Positions 23,833-36,922 of a DNA stretch of 64,000 bases are shown piece by piece. How positions within the stretch are numbered: the stretch's first letter is position 1; every line of letters begins with the position of its first letter. Below the pieces are notes generated by a model, which saw only the letters and a list, made by a program, of their open reading frames with translations, was not told the origin of the DNA and did not search any database. The DNA lies in NCBI RefSeq assembly GCF_011075055.1, contig NC_058143.1, positions 13,903,057 to 13,967,056 of the forward strand, read 5' to 3'. Both the position numbers and the translations under genes were made by a program. Source of the DNA: Mangifera indica (taxonomy: Eukaryota > Streptophyta > Magnoliopsida > Sapindales > Anacardiaceae).

Positions 23833-26800
23833 ATGGCTTTCTTGAGAAGATTGCAGGCTGTCCGTACTCTATGTCGAAATTTTGAGCTTCAAGAATCTAC
23901 ATATCTGTAAGTCACCCACTTCATTTATTAAGTGTTCCGTTTGGCTCTTGGAAATGCAGGAAAACATGAGCAAAATTTTGTTTTTGAGTGTAAAGTTTTT
24001 TACTTTATCGCGTAGAAAATGCTTTTGCCAGTGTAATTAGTTGGTATATGACTTGAATTTTGATATTTTCTATATGTTTGTGGAACTTGTTTCTTTTTCT
24101 TAATTGCTCTATTTGCCTCCAGAGAAAAATATTGGAGAATGAAGAGAAAAATTTGAATTGTAAAGGTTACCTTTTTGTTGACCTAGAAAGAATTCCCAAT
24201 AAGGCTTGTGGACTGAGATTTGGTTGCGATTATTTATGTTTCTTATTTATGTGGATATGATTTCCTGATGTTCCATTTTGGTTCATGTGAAAATGTTGGA
24301 CAAGAAAGAAGATGTCAAATTTTTGATAGTCAGACAGAAGCAAACTCAGTGTGTACTAGAATTGGTCTTTTGTTTTATCTGTATATTATATATATTTTTG
24401 TTCTGGATGTCGTTTTGATTTTGTATTCATATCTTCAGGCGTGGGAGCTCAAGAAGTTATTCAAGCACTGTTTTCAATGGTAATGTTTTGAACTGCAACT
24501 TTGATTCATGAATACTCTTCATTCTTATTATCCATTTTCTGATTATATTTTTGAATGATTGTGACATAAGTGTTTTCACACTTATATGATGTTCAATATT
24601 GTCAGTTCCTAAGAATTACCGTTGGAGCATTTCTTCTTACTTGTATAAGGACCAGAATGCTCTTCCTTGGACTCATGGAAGTACATTGACAGTTCATCCT
24701 CTCATGGTAATTTTTGTAAAACAATTTTTATTTGGGTGGGATCTATATGCCAATTCTTGTTTATTACCTCCATAGATAGTTTATTTGTCAGTTTCTGTAG
24801 TGTTCATATGTTACGATTAATAAAATGGGATCATGATCTTTTTATTTTTAGGCTTCCAAATTATTGATCTTTTGGAATGACAAAAGGTTTGTAACAACAG
24901 CAGCGAAAGCCCCTGCGCAAGGACGGCAGATGGTATGTTATCTTTACCTCTTAAATCGGCTATACAGTAATAACAGAATATGTAACTGTCTCCTGAAGTT
25001 CATTTTGAGATCTCAACTTTCTTTTCTCTTTCTGAAACATGCTCATGTTTGTGACATAAAGATACTTCTAATACCTGCAGTGTACCAGATCATTAAAAAT
25101 GAAATTTTGATTTTTTTTTTTTTTTTGGGATGTGTACATGAACAAGTACAAAGTTTGAACAAAAATTCGAAATTTCAGATGCAGGTAGAACATTGTTGAA
25201 AATGTCTCTTCTTCTGCATCTGCACAGGCTAACCCCAGTTGTGTGTCCTACTAAATTAGGGTTTTGCAGCTTAATTTGATAGGTTAGGCTTTTATGTGGC
25301 AATATGCTTCTTGCATTAAGATCTAATTGGAATTTTCTTGTGATCTTGGTTGTTTTAATACACTGAAATTTGATTATATGCAAATACTTTCATAAGCAGG
25401 TTTCTCTTAAAGTGTCCATGTTGAGCCCTGGATTCATATATGAACCTTACGCACCTCGTGAAGCAATGCCATTTTGGCGGAGGTTAGCTAGTCTTTAACC
25501 AAGTTTTAGTTTTTTTTTTTTCCTAAGCTTATGGCTTGTACCTTGAATTATTTCAATAACTTTTGGTAGCTCGAGTAAGTCTTAAATTTCACAATAGCAA
25601 TTCTAGGTAGCTTCAATCAGGTCACCTAATTAAACATTTGTTACAACTGATAGGCTTTGAATTTGAACATTTAAAGATACCATTCTCATGTCACACCAGA
25701 AAAAAAAAAAAAAAAAAAAAAAAAAAGATGCTTGCCCATACCGATATTTTTATTAGTTTGAGTGACATTTAGTCAAATTACTTAATCTTTAAATCATGGA
25801 ATGGCAATTAGCTAAGTTGTACAACTTTAAAAAACACATCCTTTTAAGGATTCACTGTGTTTGGGTTGTAGACTTTGTCCTACTTTTTCTGACCAATTCT
25901 AAGGTATATGCTAATAAAATGGAAGTTAGAGCTTTTATATGTTATTCGATGAAACAGAACTTTTGGAGCTGAAATTTGTCAAACTCCAACATACTTTTTT
26001 TATAATGAAAAATGTATCTTAGAAAATATGATGCTCAATTTTTTATTGACATATGTGGAACACTTTAAACTGGTTTCATTCTTCACTATCTCTTTTAAGC
26101 TATTCAGGAGCACTTATTTTATGTTCATGTCTTTCTGCACTGACTATTCGTTGTATATCAGATGGTTTACGAGAAATGGATGGAGAAGAACGAAAGATGA
26201 TATCATATTAGAGGTGACTTCTATGTGTGCTAACTACAATTTGCTATGAGAATCATTCTGCATGAATTCATGTTCTTTCCTCCATGAGTATGCTATGATT
26301 TTTGTGTGACTACCATATTCCAATTTCAATATTGCTCCCTTCTCTCTCTTTCTATTTTCATTTGTTATTTACTTTTCAATAAGAGTTGGATTATGGATCT
26401 TTATGTTTGGCAAAGGGAAAGAAACTGAACCTTTATCCCTGTCCTCTTTTGACCCAATAGTTGGTCATTGGATGTCAGTAATTTTGGTTTGGCACTATGC
26501 CCCACTTGTAATTGTACTTGATTTGCGATTTACACTGACCTTCACTTATGAAGAATGCATGCATGACTTTTTCACATGAAACCCCAACTTATTGAGTGCC
26601 ATTATTTCATTGTCACATATGCATTTTGTTGCTTTCAGCTGAAAAGTGCCTACGCCATTACCAAGTTGAGGAAAACTGGATATACAAAACAGAAGTTCTA
26701 CAAAGAGGCTGTAGAATTGTATAAGGAGGTATACTAATGTAATATTGTTAAATTTAACTTGACCATTATAGTTTCTACTATGTATCTTTGATGTGTGATT

Positions 26801-28423
26801 TGCCACTTTATATTTGTTTGCTTTTAAGGGTTGTGCTGGGTAGAATTCAAAGTTCAAAAAGATCTGTCTTTCTCATGAATTATAATCATGAATCTTGATG
26901 CAACTTTTGATTTCTGTAATTAGAAGCTGGACTTAGGAAGTCCTAGAGGAAATAAACCGATAATTTTTATTGATTAAAATTGACCTTGTTGGTGACAGTT
27001 CTACATGAAGGAAGAAAGGACATTATTCTATCTTCAGATGATGCAATTCTGGAAGCTTTCTTTTGATCTTTTTTAATTTTATGGTTATTTAATGCGATAT
27101 TGCTTTTCATTTTCTTTGTGCTCACTGCTGAATGTTTTCCTTTTTCTTAGATAAACACTTTGGTGGCGAGTGGGGAGAAAACTTCAATAAGGAAAGCAGT
27201 TACTGAGAATATGTACTCTGTATGACTCCATCAGCTTCAGTTATTGTACTTGGTGCATTCAGCTTCTTATCAAATTTTGCATAATCTATGGTTAAACTTC
27301 TGTCTTTTTGGCTCTCTTCTCTACAGGCACTCAAGAATGAAATTAAACAAAGGGAATCCATGTGGAGTAAGGTGTATTGGGAATTGGTTGAGCCAATTGT
27401 TAAGATACGAACGCTGCGTGCTCGGCTGGCAAGTATCCATCTGTTTGTGTGAATTCAGAATAATTAGTACTTTATATGAAGTAAATATGAATTGTCGCAA
27501 AAAGAAAGCTTCCCAACTTCTTATTGTGTGGACTTGATACATAGAGAGTAGTACAGTGCAACGGATGTTGTGCTGAATAGGAGGTGACTGTTTGAATTTA
27601 GAAAACATAAATGTCTCTTTACATGGAACTGATTGGTCATGTTCTATTCTTCTAAATATACAGATTGGTGTTGACCAAAAGGACCTCAACAAAGTGTTTG
27701 TACAGCTTACACTAGAGTTTCTGGCAAAGCAGGTGAACTGCCTGTTGTGATTTGTATGCTTCTTTATTTAGTTGTATCCTAAATGTTGATTTAATTTTTC
27801 CTGCAATTCAAGTGCACAACTTGCGGTAGCCAATCCAAATTGGAAATTTCTCATTGGCCTAAAATTATTTATCTAATCATCCATCTCTCATATTGGTTAA
27901 TTTCTTTTGTTTCTGTCATTTTTATTTTGATTGAGGAGCTGGAGGTGGTGGTTTCTTTAACAGATTGATTTTTGGTTACATACGACCATACGTATATCTA
28001 ATACTTTTATCCAATACCTTCACTTGTTGAGAGTCTTGACAAATTATGATCTTACATGATGCAGAAATTTGAGGCATATGATTCAAAAGGCGCTGTTGTT
28101 GCCGGAGATAAAAATAAGGAGGTAGGCCTTATGGTATAATCAACTTTTGGGTGATGCGGAAGTTTTTAAAGAGTGTTGTGTATAATAGTTTGACCAACTG
28201 CATATATGCCTCTGGCCTCATACTGATAATGACAACTGAAATTTCAAATTTTATTTATTTTTTTATGTACTCGTATTTTTTCATATCTTAACCCCACTAG
28301 GCCTAATAATTGATGGTAGTTATACTTGCTTCCCAGGTTCTTGTCCGTGACATCTGGGTATTTGAAAAATCTCTCTTTCATCCTGGAGCTTATTGGCGAC
28401 TATGTGGGCGGATTAAGGTCTAA
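23833..28423 (+). CDS. mitochondrial ribosomal protein mL45 / Tim44-like
   Basis: Probable large-subunit mitoribosomal protein of the Tim44-like/mL45 family (Arabidopsis At5g27395), placed near the peptide exit and linked to membrane attachment. Twelve exons: 23833-23906, 24439-24479, 24606-24706, 24852-24932, 25400-25482, 26162-26213, 26639-26728, 27151-27219, 27327-27428, 27664-27732, 28065-28121, 28337-28423; 301 aa, open throughout. Residues 1-40 are rich in R, S and L with few acids, as for a mitochondrial presequence. The middle holds a basic helix (LKSAYAITKLRK) and the C-terminal half the Tim44-like fold region ending LFHPGAYWRLCGRIKV. Intron 9 (27429-27663) begins with GC, not GT. 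Family assignment is by recalled similarity; the gene model itself is solid. Confidence 0.88.
25699..25727. repeat. poly-A tract in mL45 intron 5
   Basis: About 27 consecutive adenines within the intron between 25482 and 26162. It may be the tail of an old retroposed sequence or simple slippage. Confidence 0.85.
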
Positions 28424-29680
28424 CCTTGCATTGCTTGACTTAAGAACTGGTCTACTATACAGATGACTTGCCCAATGATAAATTTTGCTGCTCAATTTTG
28501 TAATTTATGCAATGTCTATGATAAATATTCGTTTTCCTTGTTTTATGAATTCAGTTTGAGATCTGAATTCAGGGGAATAAATTAATCTTCCTTTGGTACA
28601 GTCCACTACCAATCATCAGAGGTTACTATTCTGTTACCTTGCATGTTTGGCATGTGATATTCTTAATTAATTTAATTTATCTTTTATTCAAAGTTTTCCA
28701 ATTATATTAAACATACATTATTTTGTATGTGAAGTTTGTATACTAAAGTATTTCAATAATCATAGCCGTCGCGTAAGAGATTCTTGGATAATTTTAGTTA
28801 CTGTTTGTACCTGTCAATCTCTACAAAAAGGTTTGTTCATTGGTTTGTAACAACCCTGGAGAAATCCGGAGACTTAAAAGTGCTCTTTAGCTCTGTTAAG
28901 CTTTGTCTATTTTTAGTTATGTTTAACTGAACAGCCCTTTGGTTTGTTTGGTTTAGTTAATGCTTATTAGTTGGTAGTTGGCTTGGTTGTTTTAGTGGAG
29001 AGATGAACACAAGTACTGTATAGGGATGGTATAGTTTCTACAAGCCTGCGGCATTATATAAAAGTGAATGCTAAAAGGTACAGGATGAAGGCCTCATATA
29101 TCATCTGTTTGGTACTATAAGTTCTGCAATTTTCCAGAGCCAAACCCACATGTTTCATTCATTTTTTCCAGCTCAGGGGCTGCCAAAGGTTTTATTTCAG
29201 TACTAATTTGGCTTGAATTTGATTGTGATTCGGCCACTGCAGTCCTGAAGCTGTGCTCCATACAAGCCTGGGTTTTTTGCACTTTCTGCCCAGATGAGCT
29301 CAGAGTTGCACTTGTGGAGAGGGTTCAAGTCTTTTGCATTCATAAGCGAAGTCATGTAATCGTGTCAGGAAATAAAAGTTAGTTGTTATGAATATATTTT
29401 AGGAGTTGTAATCTCTGGAAATTTGTTCGAAAACTTGTTACCGTCCTTGTTTTCTTAAAGGTGATGTTGTTGCTTGAAACAGAAGCTGGTTTGACAGAAA
29501 AAAGAAGTTTCGCTTATCCCTCAACAGAAGAAAAGAAAAGAACATTTTTTAACAGTTTATTCTTTCTTGCCATCAACTTCCAAGAAATGGATCACCTGAT
29601 ACTTCATCACTTCACCATCCATTAATTACCTCATCAACTCAATTCTCATTTGCATACGAAAAACTATAGGCTATCAAAAC
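28424..29680. other. spacer after the mL45 gene
   Basis: Contains the mL45 3' trailer and otherwise non-repetitive sequence. No gene or element could be supported. Short texts resembling TRIM ends (TGTAACAACCCTGG near 28846) are isolated. Confidence 0.3.
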
Positions 29681-30244
29681 ATGGATCAGAAAGAACACAA
29701 ACATGAATTCCACCAATCTCCTGGCCTTTGCAACAAGCTCTACAACTTGATGAAATTCTTACCAACACTTCTTCTCAAGCTGCTGACTTCTGGCCAGTTT
29801 ACGCCTCGCTGTGTAGTTGATGCTCCTGGATTGAATGCTACTGGGATTGAGTCCAGCTCTAAGACTAATGCTGACCAAGTTGTGCTCTCCATAGCTGAAG
29901 AAAACCCTCCAAAAGGTGAAAATATGGAAGACAAGGCTAACTCTCACTTCCCCATAAGCACTTCTGACAATGAACAAGATGCCTCTCAAGTACCTGAAGA
30001 CAATGATATTGATGCTAAGACTCAAGATCTAGGAGAGGAAGCGCCACTCAATAAAGCTCCAAAGAAAATGGTTAGCATAAATGAGAATGTAGAAACAATA
30101 AAGATCAGCAAGAAGAAAAGCAAAAAGCTGGAGCCACAGGAAGTAGATCAGCAAATACCTTTGAAATCCATTTTAAAGGTGCCTTCCGATGCTAGTAATT
30201 CTCAAGAACCAAAACAGTTTCTTTGTAGTGCCAATGGTGCATAA
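29681..30244 (+). CDS. uncharacterised 187-aa protein
   Basis: I do not recognise this protein. It is a single open exon with ATG in a plausible context (AAAACATGGA). The first 60 residues include a leucine-rich stretch (FLPTLLLKLLTSG, about 27-39), possibly a short amphipathic or membrane-associated segment. The remainder is hydrophilic and acidic with low complexity (EENPPKGENMEDK), then a basic patch (KISKKKSKKLE) and a conserved-looking end (PLKSILKVPS). The composition suggests a disordered protein. It lies between the mL45 gene and the glutathione synthetase pseudogene on the same strand but 1.2 kb from the former, so no shared transcription is implied. Confidence 0.55.
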   Translation: MDQKEHKHEFHQSPGLCNKLYNLMKFLPTLLLKLLTSGQFTPRCVVDAPGLNATGIESSSKTNADQVVLSIAEENPPKGENMEDKANSHFPISTSDNEQDASQVPEDNDIDAKTQDLGEEAPLNKAPKKMVSINENVETIKISKKKSKKLEPQEVDQQIPLKSILKVPSDASNSQEPKQFLCSANGA

Positions 30245-30960
30245 ACTATAAAGTAATGTTATATATAGAGTTAACACCGTTTTCCTTGTCGATTTAAATA
30301 GTGGATACTAACTCTTCAATTAGATCAATCTCTTGAAATTATACAAGAGGTTTTGGGTCAAATCTATTCATACAAGGTTAAAGGGTGTTTGAATAATATT
30401 TGCAAGAAATAGAAAAAAAAACTGTCAATTTGTTTCTGCTGGTGGTTGTTTGCTAAGATGTGACAATGAAGTGGCTAAATATTGGGGTGTTACATGTTGC
30501 AAAATACATTTCAAAAAACTTAAAGAATATCTTTGATTAAAATTTAAAGATAGTATAAGAATTTGCAAATGAATTATCTTTCCAATAATATGTCAATATC
30601 CCAAAGTGAACCTCCATAAAATGGATTCAAGATGTCAAGAGAAAGAACCAAAAAAAATTATCTTTTTCCTAATACTGTAATTGATTATTTTATTAAAAAA
30701 ACTCAAAAAAAGAAAAATTAATCAGTTTTTTACCCATTGTAGAGCGTTAGCAAGAGGGTCAAAACTGAAAGGCACAATTGAGAAGTACAGCCACAACGGT
30801 TGGCGACCATTCATGACCTGAGTAACAATAACAAAATCACTGTCACACACACACACGCACAAACAAACAAAAAATCACAAATTCTAAAAATCTAATAAAA
30901 ATTTTCTTTTGTTGCATAACATAAGCTGCTGAGTGTCTTAATAGACCTCTTTCAAGGCAA
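30245..30960. other. spacer before the glutathione synthetase copy
   Basis: AT-rich spacer with a short CA run (30843-30860). The final 200 bases would be the promoter and leader of the ancestral GSH2 gene. Nothing else is recognised. Confidence 0.3.
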
Positions 30961-33900
30961 ATGGGTGCTGGTTATTCTTCTCTTTGCTTTTCCGGCTCCA
31001 TTCACCATCACTCTTTTCCTCTTAGTAGCTTTCATTGTGAATCAAAATTCTCCTTCAATCCCACCTGTAAAGATCAAAGCTTTGATAACCCTTTGAAAAG
31101 GATTCCTTATTTTCCTCAAACAGTCCGGCCCTCTGGTTGTGGTTTAGCTTCAAAAGTTGGGACTTTGAAGTGTGGGAAAATGGGAGAGATGGACAGTCAA
31201 AAGAGAGTTTCAGCAATTACGAAACCCTTGTAGGATTTGGAGAGTGTTGATGAACGTTGGTTCAACAGATAATTTATGATGCTCTTGTTTGGAGCTCTCT
31301 TCATGGCCCTGTTGTTGGAGACAAAAACGTGCAGGTAAGTTTCGAGTATTCTTATTTGAAGTGTTTTCATGTGTACATGTATGACTATCCGGCTGCTGAG
31401 AAAGATTGATGGACGAACCTTGTCTTAGTTTGCTGAGAAAATGTTGGGGAAAAACCAAGTAATAGAGATTTCAAGTGCTTGAGTTTTCTGCAATCAAATC
31501 TTGCAAATATGCATTCTCAGTTGATACCCATTTGCTGATATATATTTCTTTTTAGGCCTAATTACCTTTTTTTTTTTCTAATAGCTAACATTATAATTAG
31601 GCATGAGTGTTGTCAATTAAGATGGATAGAAAGATTCAAAGATCGAATTTGAGATGAAAATTATACTTTAACCATAAGGATGTAGAGTTGTGAAATGAAA
31701 TTTTAGTACTTCCATTTGATTTTTTGGGGTGTTTCATATTATAGAGATCAGAGAGATCTCCTGTTGTGGGAATGGTGCATGCCCCGTTTGCATTGTTGCC
31801 CTTGTCATTCCCTGAAAGTTACTATTGTCAAACATGTGAGTTAGCACCCATTTTTAATGAACTCATTGATTGTGTGAGTTTGGACAGAAATTTTATTCAA
31901 GATTCGCTAACGAGGTACTCTATTTTTCTTTTGTTATTTATGCTGTCATATATTTAAATGGAAGCAACTTATGGTACATAATCAGACAAACTTTTTTTAA
32001 AGACTCTTTAGCTTACTACTACATATACCTACTGCTTCCCTTTACTAGGTTATTATCTTTTAAATCATGGGTTGAGTTATCTTCTTATTGTCTTGGCACC
32101 TTCACTAGCAGCAATATATTATTTTGTTGTTCAGGTCAGTGATGATCTTGAATGTCCATGGATTATTTGCATTGTTAGCATCATACCTTTGTTTCCACCG
32201 AACTTGTTCTATGCTGGCACTCCCTCCAACTGCTCACGCCTGTAAGTTGCATATAGGGATTGATATACTATGACCTTGGATGTGCAGTTTCAGAGGTATA
32301 CACTTAGACATGGAAATTTTACCCCTCCCACCCTGAAGAGTTGGGGATTTTCCGAAATAACTGGGGATGGGACCAAAAAAATCCCTGCAAGTAGGGACAA
32401 GTATAGATATCTCTCCGCCCCATTAAATTAATATTCTATAAATTTTATGAACCTGTAAAATTAATTAATTTTATGAATTTTTATTAGATAAGTATTAATA
32501 AATAGATTTTATACTTGTTGCATCAAATTAATGGAGACAATGAAACCCAAATCGACTGTCAACAACAAGAGCAAAATGCCAAGACTTTTGAAAAGAGATT
32601 AAATGCAAGTGGACCTATATCCATAAAAAATAATCTTCAACTTTTTGCTTTGAAGCCAAGCCATTTCGTTCAGTTTCTTCACTATATGTAAAGATTTGTG
32701 AGAAGTTTTGTGAATTTAATAAACAAAGAAAGGGAGTCCACTCAGTGGGATCTTGATGCAACAATCAAAATAATAGAACTTGAAGCAATTTTTACAAAGC
32801 CAAGCCGTAAATATTTTGCCTTTGAATCCTTTGTTTGGAAAACAATGTTTGAAGGTCTAAATACGATTTCATGCTCTTTTCCTGGCCTTGGTACTCTTGT
32901 TAGCGAGCTTCACAGGTCAAACAATTTATCCTTGCTTCCTACTTATAATTTGTGCTGCTGGAACTGTCATTTGGAAACAATTTTCAGAAGTTATAAGGGC
33001 GTATGTCTATGCCTCTGTGTGTGTAAACATTATTACCACCATCTTTGGAGAGGTTGGGATTGCCATAGTTGACCTCCTGTGATCTTATTGCAGGAGTTTA
33101 CTCATTCACTATGGAGAACACCTAGGATTAGATTCCAAAAAGATCCCTGACAAATCTTCAGTCAGTCAGTTTGCAGAAGCAATGGTTAAAGCTTGGACGG
33201 AGTATAATAATTCCAGGTTAGTTAGTCACAAACTGCTGCTGCATTTGCATAGGTCAGCTAAGCTTTTAGTTACCTGGAATATTTTTTTAGGGCTGTAGTT
33301 ATGGTCGTGTTTCAATCTGAAGACTGTAAATTGTATGACCAACACTGGCTTTGTTCTGTATTGAAGGAAAAATATCCTTTAGTTTCTTGAGAGGCTTGTC
33401 TGGGAAATTGTCAACAGGATGAAAAAGGTGTTCGTATGTGAAAGACTTTTGCTTAAAGAAAATTATTTTCAGATTATAATATCCAAATATTCGTTTTAAA
33501 TTCAGAAGCTCTTTATATAGCTCACTTACAGCTGCCTTCCTTAGCTTAATAACACATACAATATTACAACTATTCAGAAAACATTGGCAGAAATTGATGT
33601 GCAAGGGAAACTACTTCCTGATGGAACTCTTCTTGTGTATGTAAACTTCTGGCCTATTTTTGAAATTTCTATACAGATTCTCCATGTTATGTTTCTGACT
33701 GTGATGTCAAAGCTTTGTAATTGCAGTAGTGGCCAACCAGTTTCACTTGTCTATTTTAGAGCTGGTTATGCACCAGCTGATTATCCTTCAGAATCAGTAA
33801 GCACTCTTTCTATTTTCCTTCTACTTGCTGTTGAGAGAAATTTGTTTGATTTTCTTTTGTTGTCTATCCTTGTTCAAGATTTAAGATGCTGACAGTGGAT

Positions 33901-35583
33901 TGTGTTCTATGGCATTCATCTAACATATGAATATTGGCATTGAATCTAGTTGCCTTGTATAGTACATGCCATTTTGTATGCTGTAAAAAATGGTTGGTTG
34001 ATACTGCATGACAAAGGGTGACAGGAAGATTATCTAAATCAGTAAGATGGAGAAATCTAACCCCCTGTGTAATGCCTGATTATGTCCTCCCAAGGATTGT
34101 GTAATGGAATATCAACTTTTGAGCTAAACTGAATGGGTTAAGATTATTCTTAAGTAGTACTGAATCGATTGTGGATGACTTTAAAGTTTTAATTTTCTTC
34201 ACCAGTTTCCTAATTATTCCCTTTTTTTTTTTTTATTGGTAGGTAATTATTCCCTGTTTTGTTCCTTACAATATCTCTTTTCTCTGTTACTTTTCTTATG
34301 ATACTTGAATGCCAAAAAGAGAACTTGACTCTACAATATGATGTCTACTGTTTGATCATTAGCACATTTTCTATTGATAGGAATGGAGAGCCAGGCTACG
34401 TATGGAGCAGTCTTCTGCTATAAAGTGTCCATGTATATCTATCATTTAGCAGGCACCAAGAAGATTCAATAAGAACTTGCAAAATCCAATGTTCTTGAGA
34501 GGTAATATTTTCGGCCTAAATGATTGTTTTATATGCTCAAGCTGATTCAAGAATTTGTGCTCTAAATGTTGAAAATAAGTTCTAAATTATGAATTCTAAT
34601 GGCTTTAAAGAAAGGCTTATAATAGTTTACTACATAAATGGTTTTTAAGTTTGAGGTGATGGTGTAGCCACTAGCCACTTACAAGACATAGCAGTAGAAA
34701 TGTGGTGTCATTGGCTTGTAAATTTAATAATTTTTTTTTAACTCGATTGTTATTTTATTCTAAATTCTAATTCCTGGTGAAGTTTCTGCTTCTGGTAATC
34801 CATGCTGATATTGAATCAGTTCAATATCGAATGTAGTTTCGGCTTGATATAGTCCATGTTCCTCGCAATAATCTTGTGAGTCTCCCAAAGTAGATTTATG
34901 AGCAGTTCATTAAACTTCACATTTTTGTAGAATAGCAGCTTACCTGGGTAAAAACAGAGTTTTCTAATTTGATAAGAAAGAGGGCATTGTGGAGTTTCAA
35001 TGACTCCGAGATAATCAGCAAAGCAATCAAAAGACCTGAGCTATATGTCATGAAGCCACAAAGAGAAGGCGGAGGTCCTATATTTCTAATCTTCACTCTT
35101 CCACCTTTTTGTTTTTAACGGTTATACATTAGCTACTGCTGGGAAACATGGTCTATGAACAGTGTTTCACTATTCCATTTCAGGAAACAATATCTATGGT
35201 GAACATGTGAGGGAAACCCTTTTAAGGTTGAAAAAGGAAGGGAGCGAAGAATATGCTGCATAAATTCTTATGCAAAGGATATTCCCAAGTGAAACCCTTG
35301 CATATCTGATGCGTGATGGTGTTTTTCATAAAGATCAAGCTATATCAGAACTTGGCATATATGGTGCTTACTTAAGGTACTTAAAGGACCAATAGATCAC
35401 AACTTGAGAATTATTCATTTTCAGATGCACTTTACATTCTCAATTTGAAAATTGCAGGAACAAGGACAAGGTGATCATGAATGAACAATGTGGTTATTTG
35501 ATGTGGACAAAGATTTCTCCTCAAATGAAGGCGGGGTTGCAGCTGGATTTTCCGTCTTGGACAGTATATATTTAACTTGTTAG
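30961..35583 (+). pseudogene. GSH2: glutathione synthetase pseudogene
   Basis: The functional enzyme joins gamma-glutamylcysteine and glycine using ATP (ATP-grasp fold). Here the plastid-targeting start (MGAGYSS), [68 protein letters not shown] and [10 protein letters not shown] are all recognisable in order, separated by introns, so this is a duplicated gene and not a retrocopy. It is dead: TAG at 31231, a frameshift near 31268, loss of the stretch between DSLTR and NTISC (about 50 residues containing substrate-binding sequence), a frameshift near 34445, TAA at 34470, TAA at 35261, and a frameshift near 35520. Unrelated sequence, including a GGGGATGGG-type repeat at 32320-32420, lies where the missing exons should be. 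The true GSH2 gene is presumably elsewhere. Confidence 0.93.
32290..32850. other. foreign sequence replacing GSH2 exons
   Basis: This part of the pseudogene lacks any GSH2 similarity. It starts with a repeat type seen in many plants (CACCCTGAAGAGTTGGGGATTTTCC, CCGCCCCAT) and continues into an open stretch at 32698-32853 (INKERESTQWDLDATIKI) that I cannot identify and that abuts the retained exon without a clear splice acceptor. It looks like an insertion with accompanying deletion. Confidence 0.45.
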
Positions 35584-35961
35584 TTACTTTGATTGTATAA
35601 TTTAAGCCACGTGATTCTGGTTCTATACAAGAAACCATGTCAAAGTAGATGCATTTTGCTCAATTTAGTATTTTCTTCAAATTTGTGAAGGAAAAGATTG
35701 TCATGGAGAACATGGTGGTTCCCCTGTTTTTTGTTGAGTAATAAAATTTTGATGTGGGTTGTGTACCAAACCACTTTCTTCTAGAGCAATGCTATGTGTA
35801 CACACATGTCAATACACAAATAAATACACAGATGATATATCATTATGTGATAGAATACTATTTTATTCTTAATTCAAAATTATTTGTATTCTCATTTGTG
35901 TACTTAAGAATGTATGCACAGTTTTAATGTATATTAGATAAAGGGAAAAATCTAACCAATG
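35584..35961. other. spacer with MITE copy
   Basis: Pseudogene 3' flank. From about 35783 to 35930 it holds a copy of the palindromic MITE family (AGAGCAATGCTATGTGTAC ... ATATCATTATGTGATAGAA ... GTATGCACAGTTTT). Confidence 0.5.
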
Positions 35962-36922
35962 TAGGGGTGTGTATAATTTGGTTCAAATTGTAAAACCGAA
36001 TCAAACTGCTTAAAAATTATGGTTTGGGTTAAAATTTTCTAAACCGTTTTTTTCAGTTTTGGTTGTGGTTTGAGCAATTTTCAAACCGAACCAAATTGTA
36101 AACTGTATTTTATATATATATTTAAGCAATTTTTAAACCGAACCAAACCATATACCATATTTTATATATATGTATGTATGTATGTATAAAGCTATGTTTG
36201 ACAAAATTTTCTAATAAATAATTAGGTGTACAACTTATTTTTTAATATTTATTTTGTTATTTTTTGTATATGTATATTGTATATATGTTTTATATTTATT
36301 TTACATGTGTATATTATGTTTTAGAAAATTATAATTTAGCTAATTTTATTAAATGATATATATATATAATTTTAAAATATTCAAACTACAATAGTCGAAT
36401 TGTGTATCATATAATATATCAAAAACTCAATTTATCATATCATGTATCATATCGTTTGATACACTTTTTAAAAATTAAAATAATAAATTACTAATAAAAT
36501 ATTATAACTGAGACGTTATTATTTTGAAAAATATCACAAACACCTTTAATATTTTAACCTTTAATATTTTAAAATTTTTCATACACACCTCTAATGCATT
36601 CATTTTCTCTAAAAAAGTGTATTAATTCGTATAAGAAATATGGATTGTATCGTAGAATACGTATTGTATCATATGATATGTTTATTGTATCGTGTTAATT
36701 CGATACAACTTATGATACGTATCGTTTACTATCTATATCATATCATATTGTATATCATAAAATACTGATAATTACAGTTCAAATCGTAATCTAAACTAAA
36801 CCAAACCGTATTTTTTTAATTTGGTTTGGTTTGATTCGATTTAAAAATTTTTCAAACTGTTTTTTTCAATTCGGTTTAAAAAATCTTTCAAACCGTACCA
36901 AACTAGACCATACACACCCATA
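35962..36922. mobile_element. hAT-type non-autonomous element 1
   Basis: Begins TAGGGGTGTGTATAATTTGG and ends with the inverse (CCATACACACCCATA). The arms repeat AAACCGAACCAAA-type text in opposite orientation at both ends. Flanks are AACCAATG (35954-35961) and AAACAATG (36923-36930), an 8-bp duplication with one mismatch, the length made by hAT transposases. The interior is AT-rich with ATCGTATCATATGATACG-like palindromic text and no coding sequence. Confidence 0.75.

Noticed and set aside
28846..28860. TGTAACAACCCTGG resembling a TRIM LTR start
   Set aside because: Similarity stops after about 14 bases; no LTR end, primer site or duplication.
29740..30025. Open frames on the minus strand opposite the 187-aa gene
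   Set aside because: Antisense shadows of the plus-strand open frame, with no recognisable motifs.
30482..30494. GGGGTGTTACA resembling a TRIM LTR end
   Set aside because: Upstream sequence does not match the LTR; chance likeness.
31231..31269. Possible intron GTAGGATT...CAACAG in the GSH2 copy that would remove the first stop
   Set aside because: Only 39 bases, too short for a plant intron, and it contains recognisable GSH2 coding sequence (DLESVDERW).
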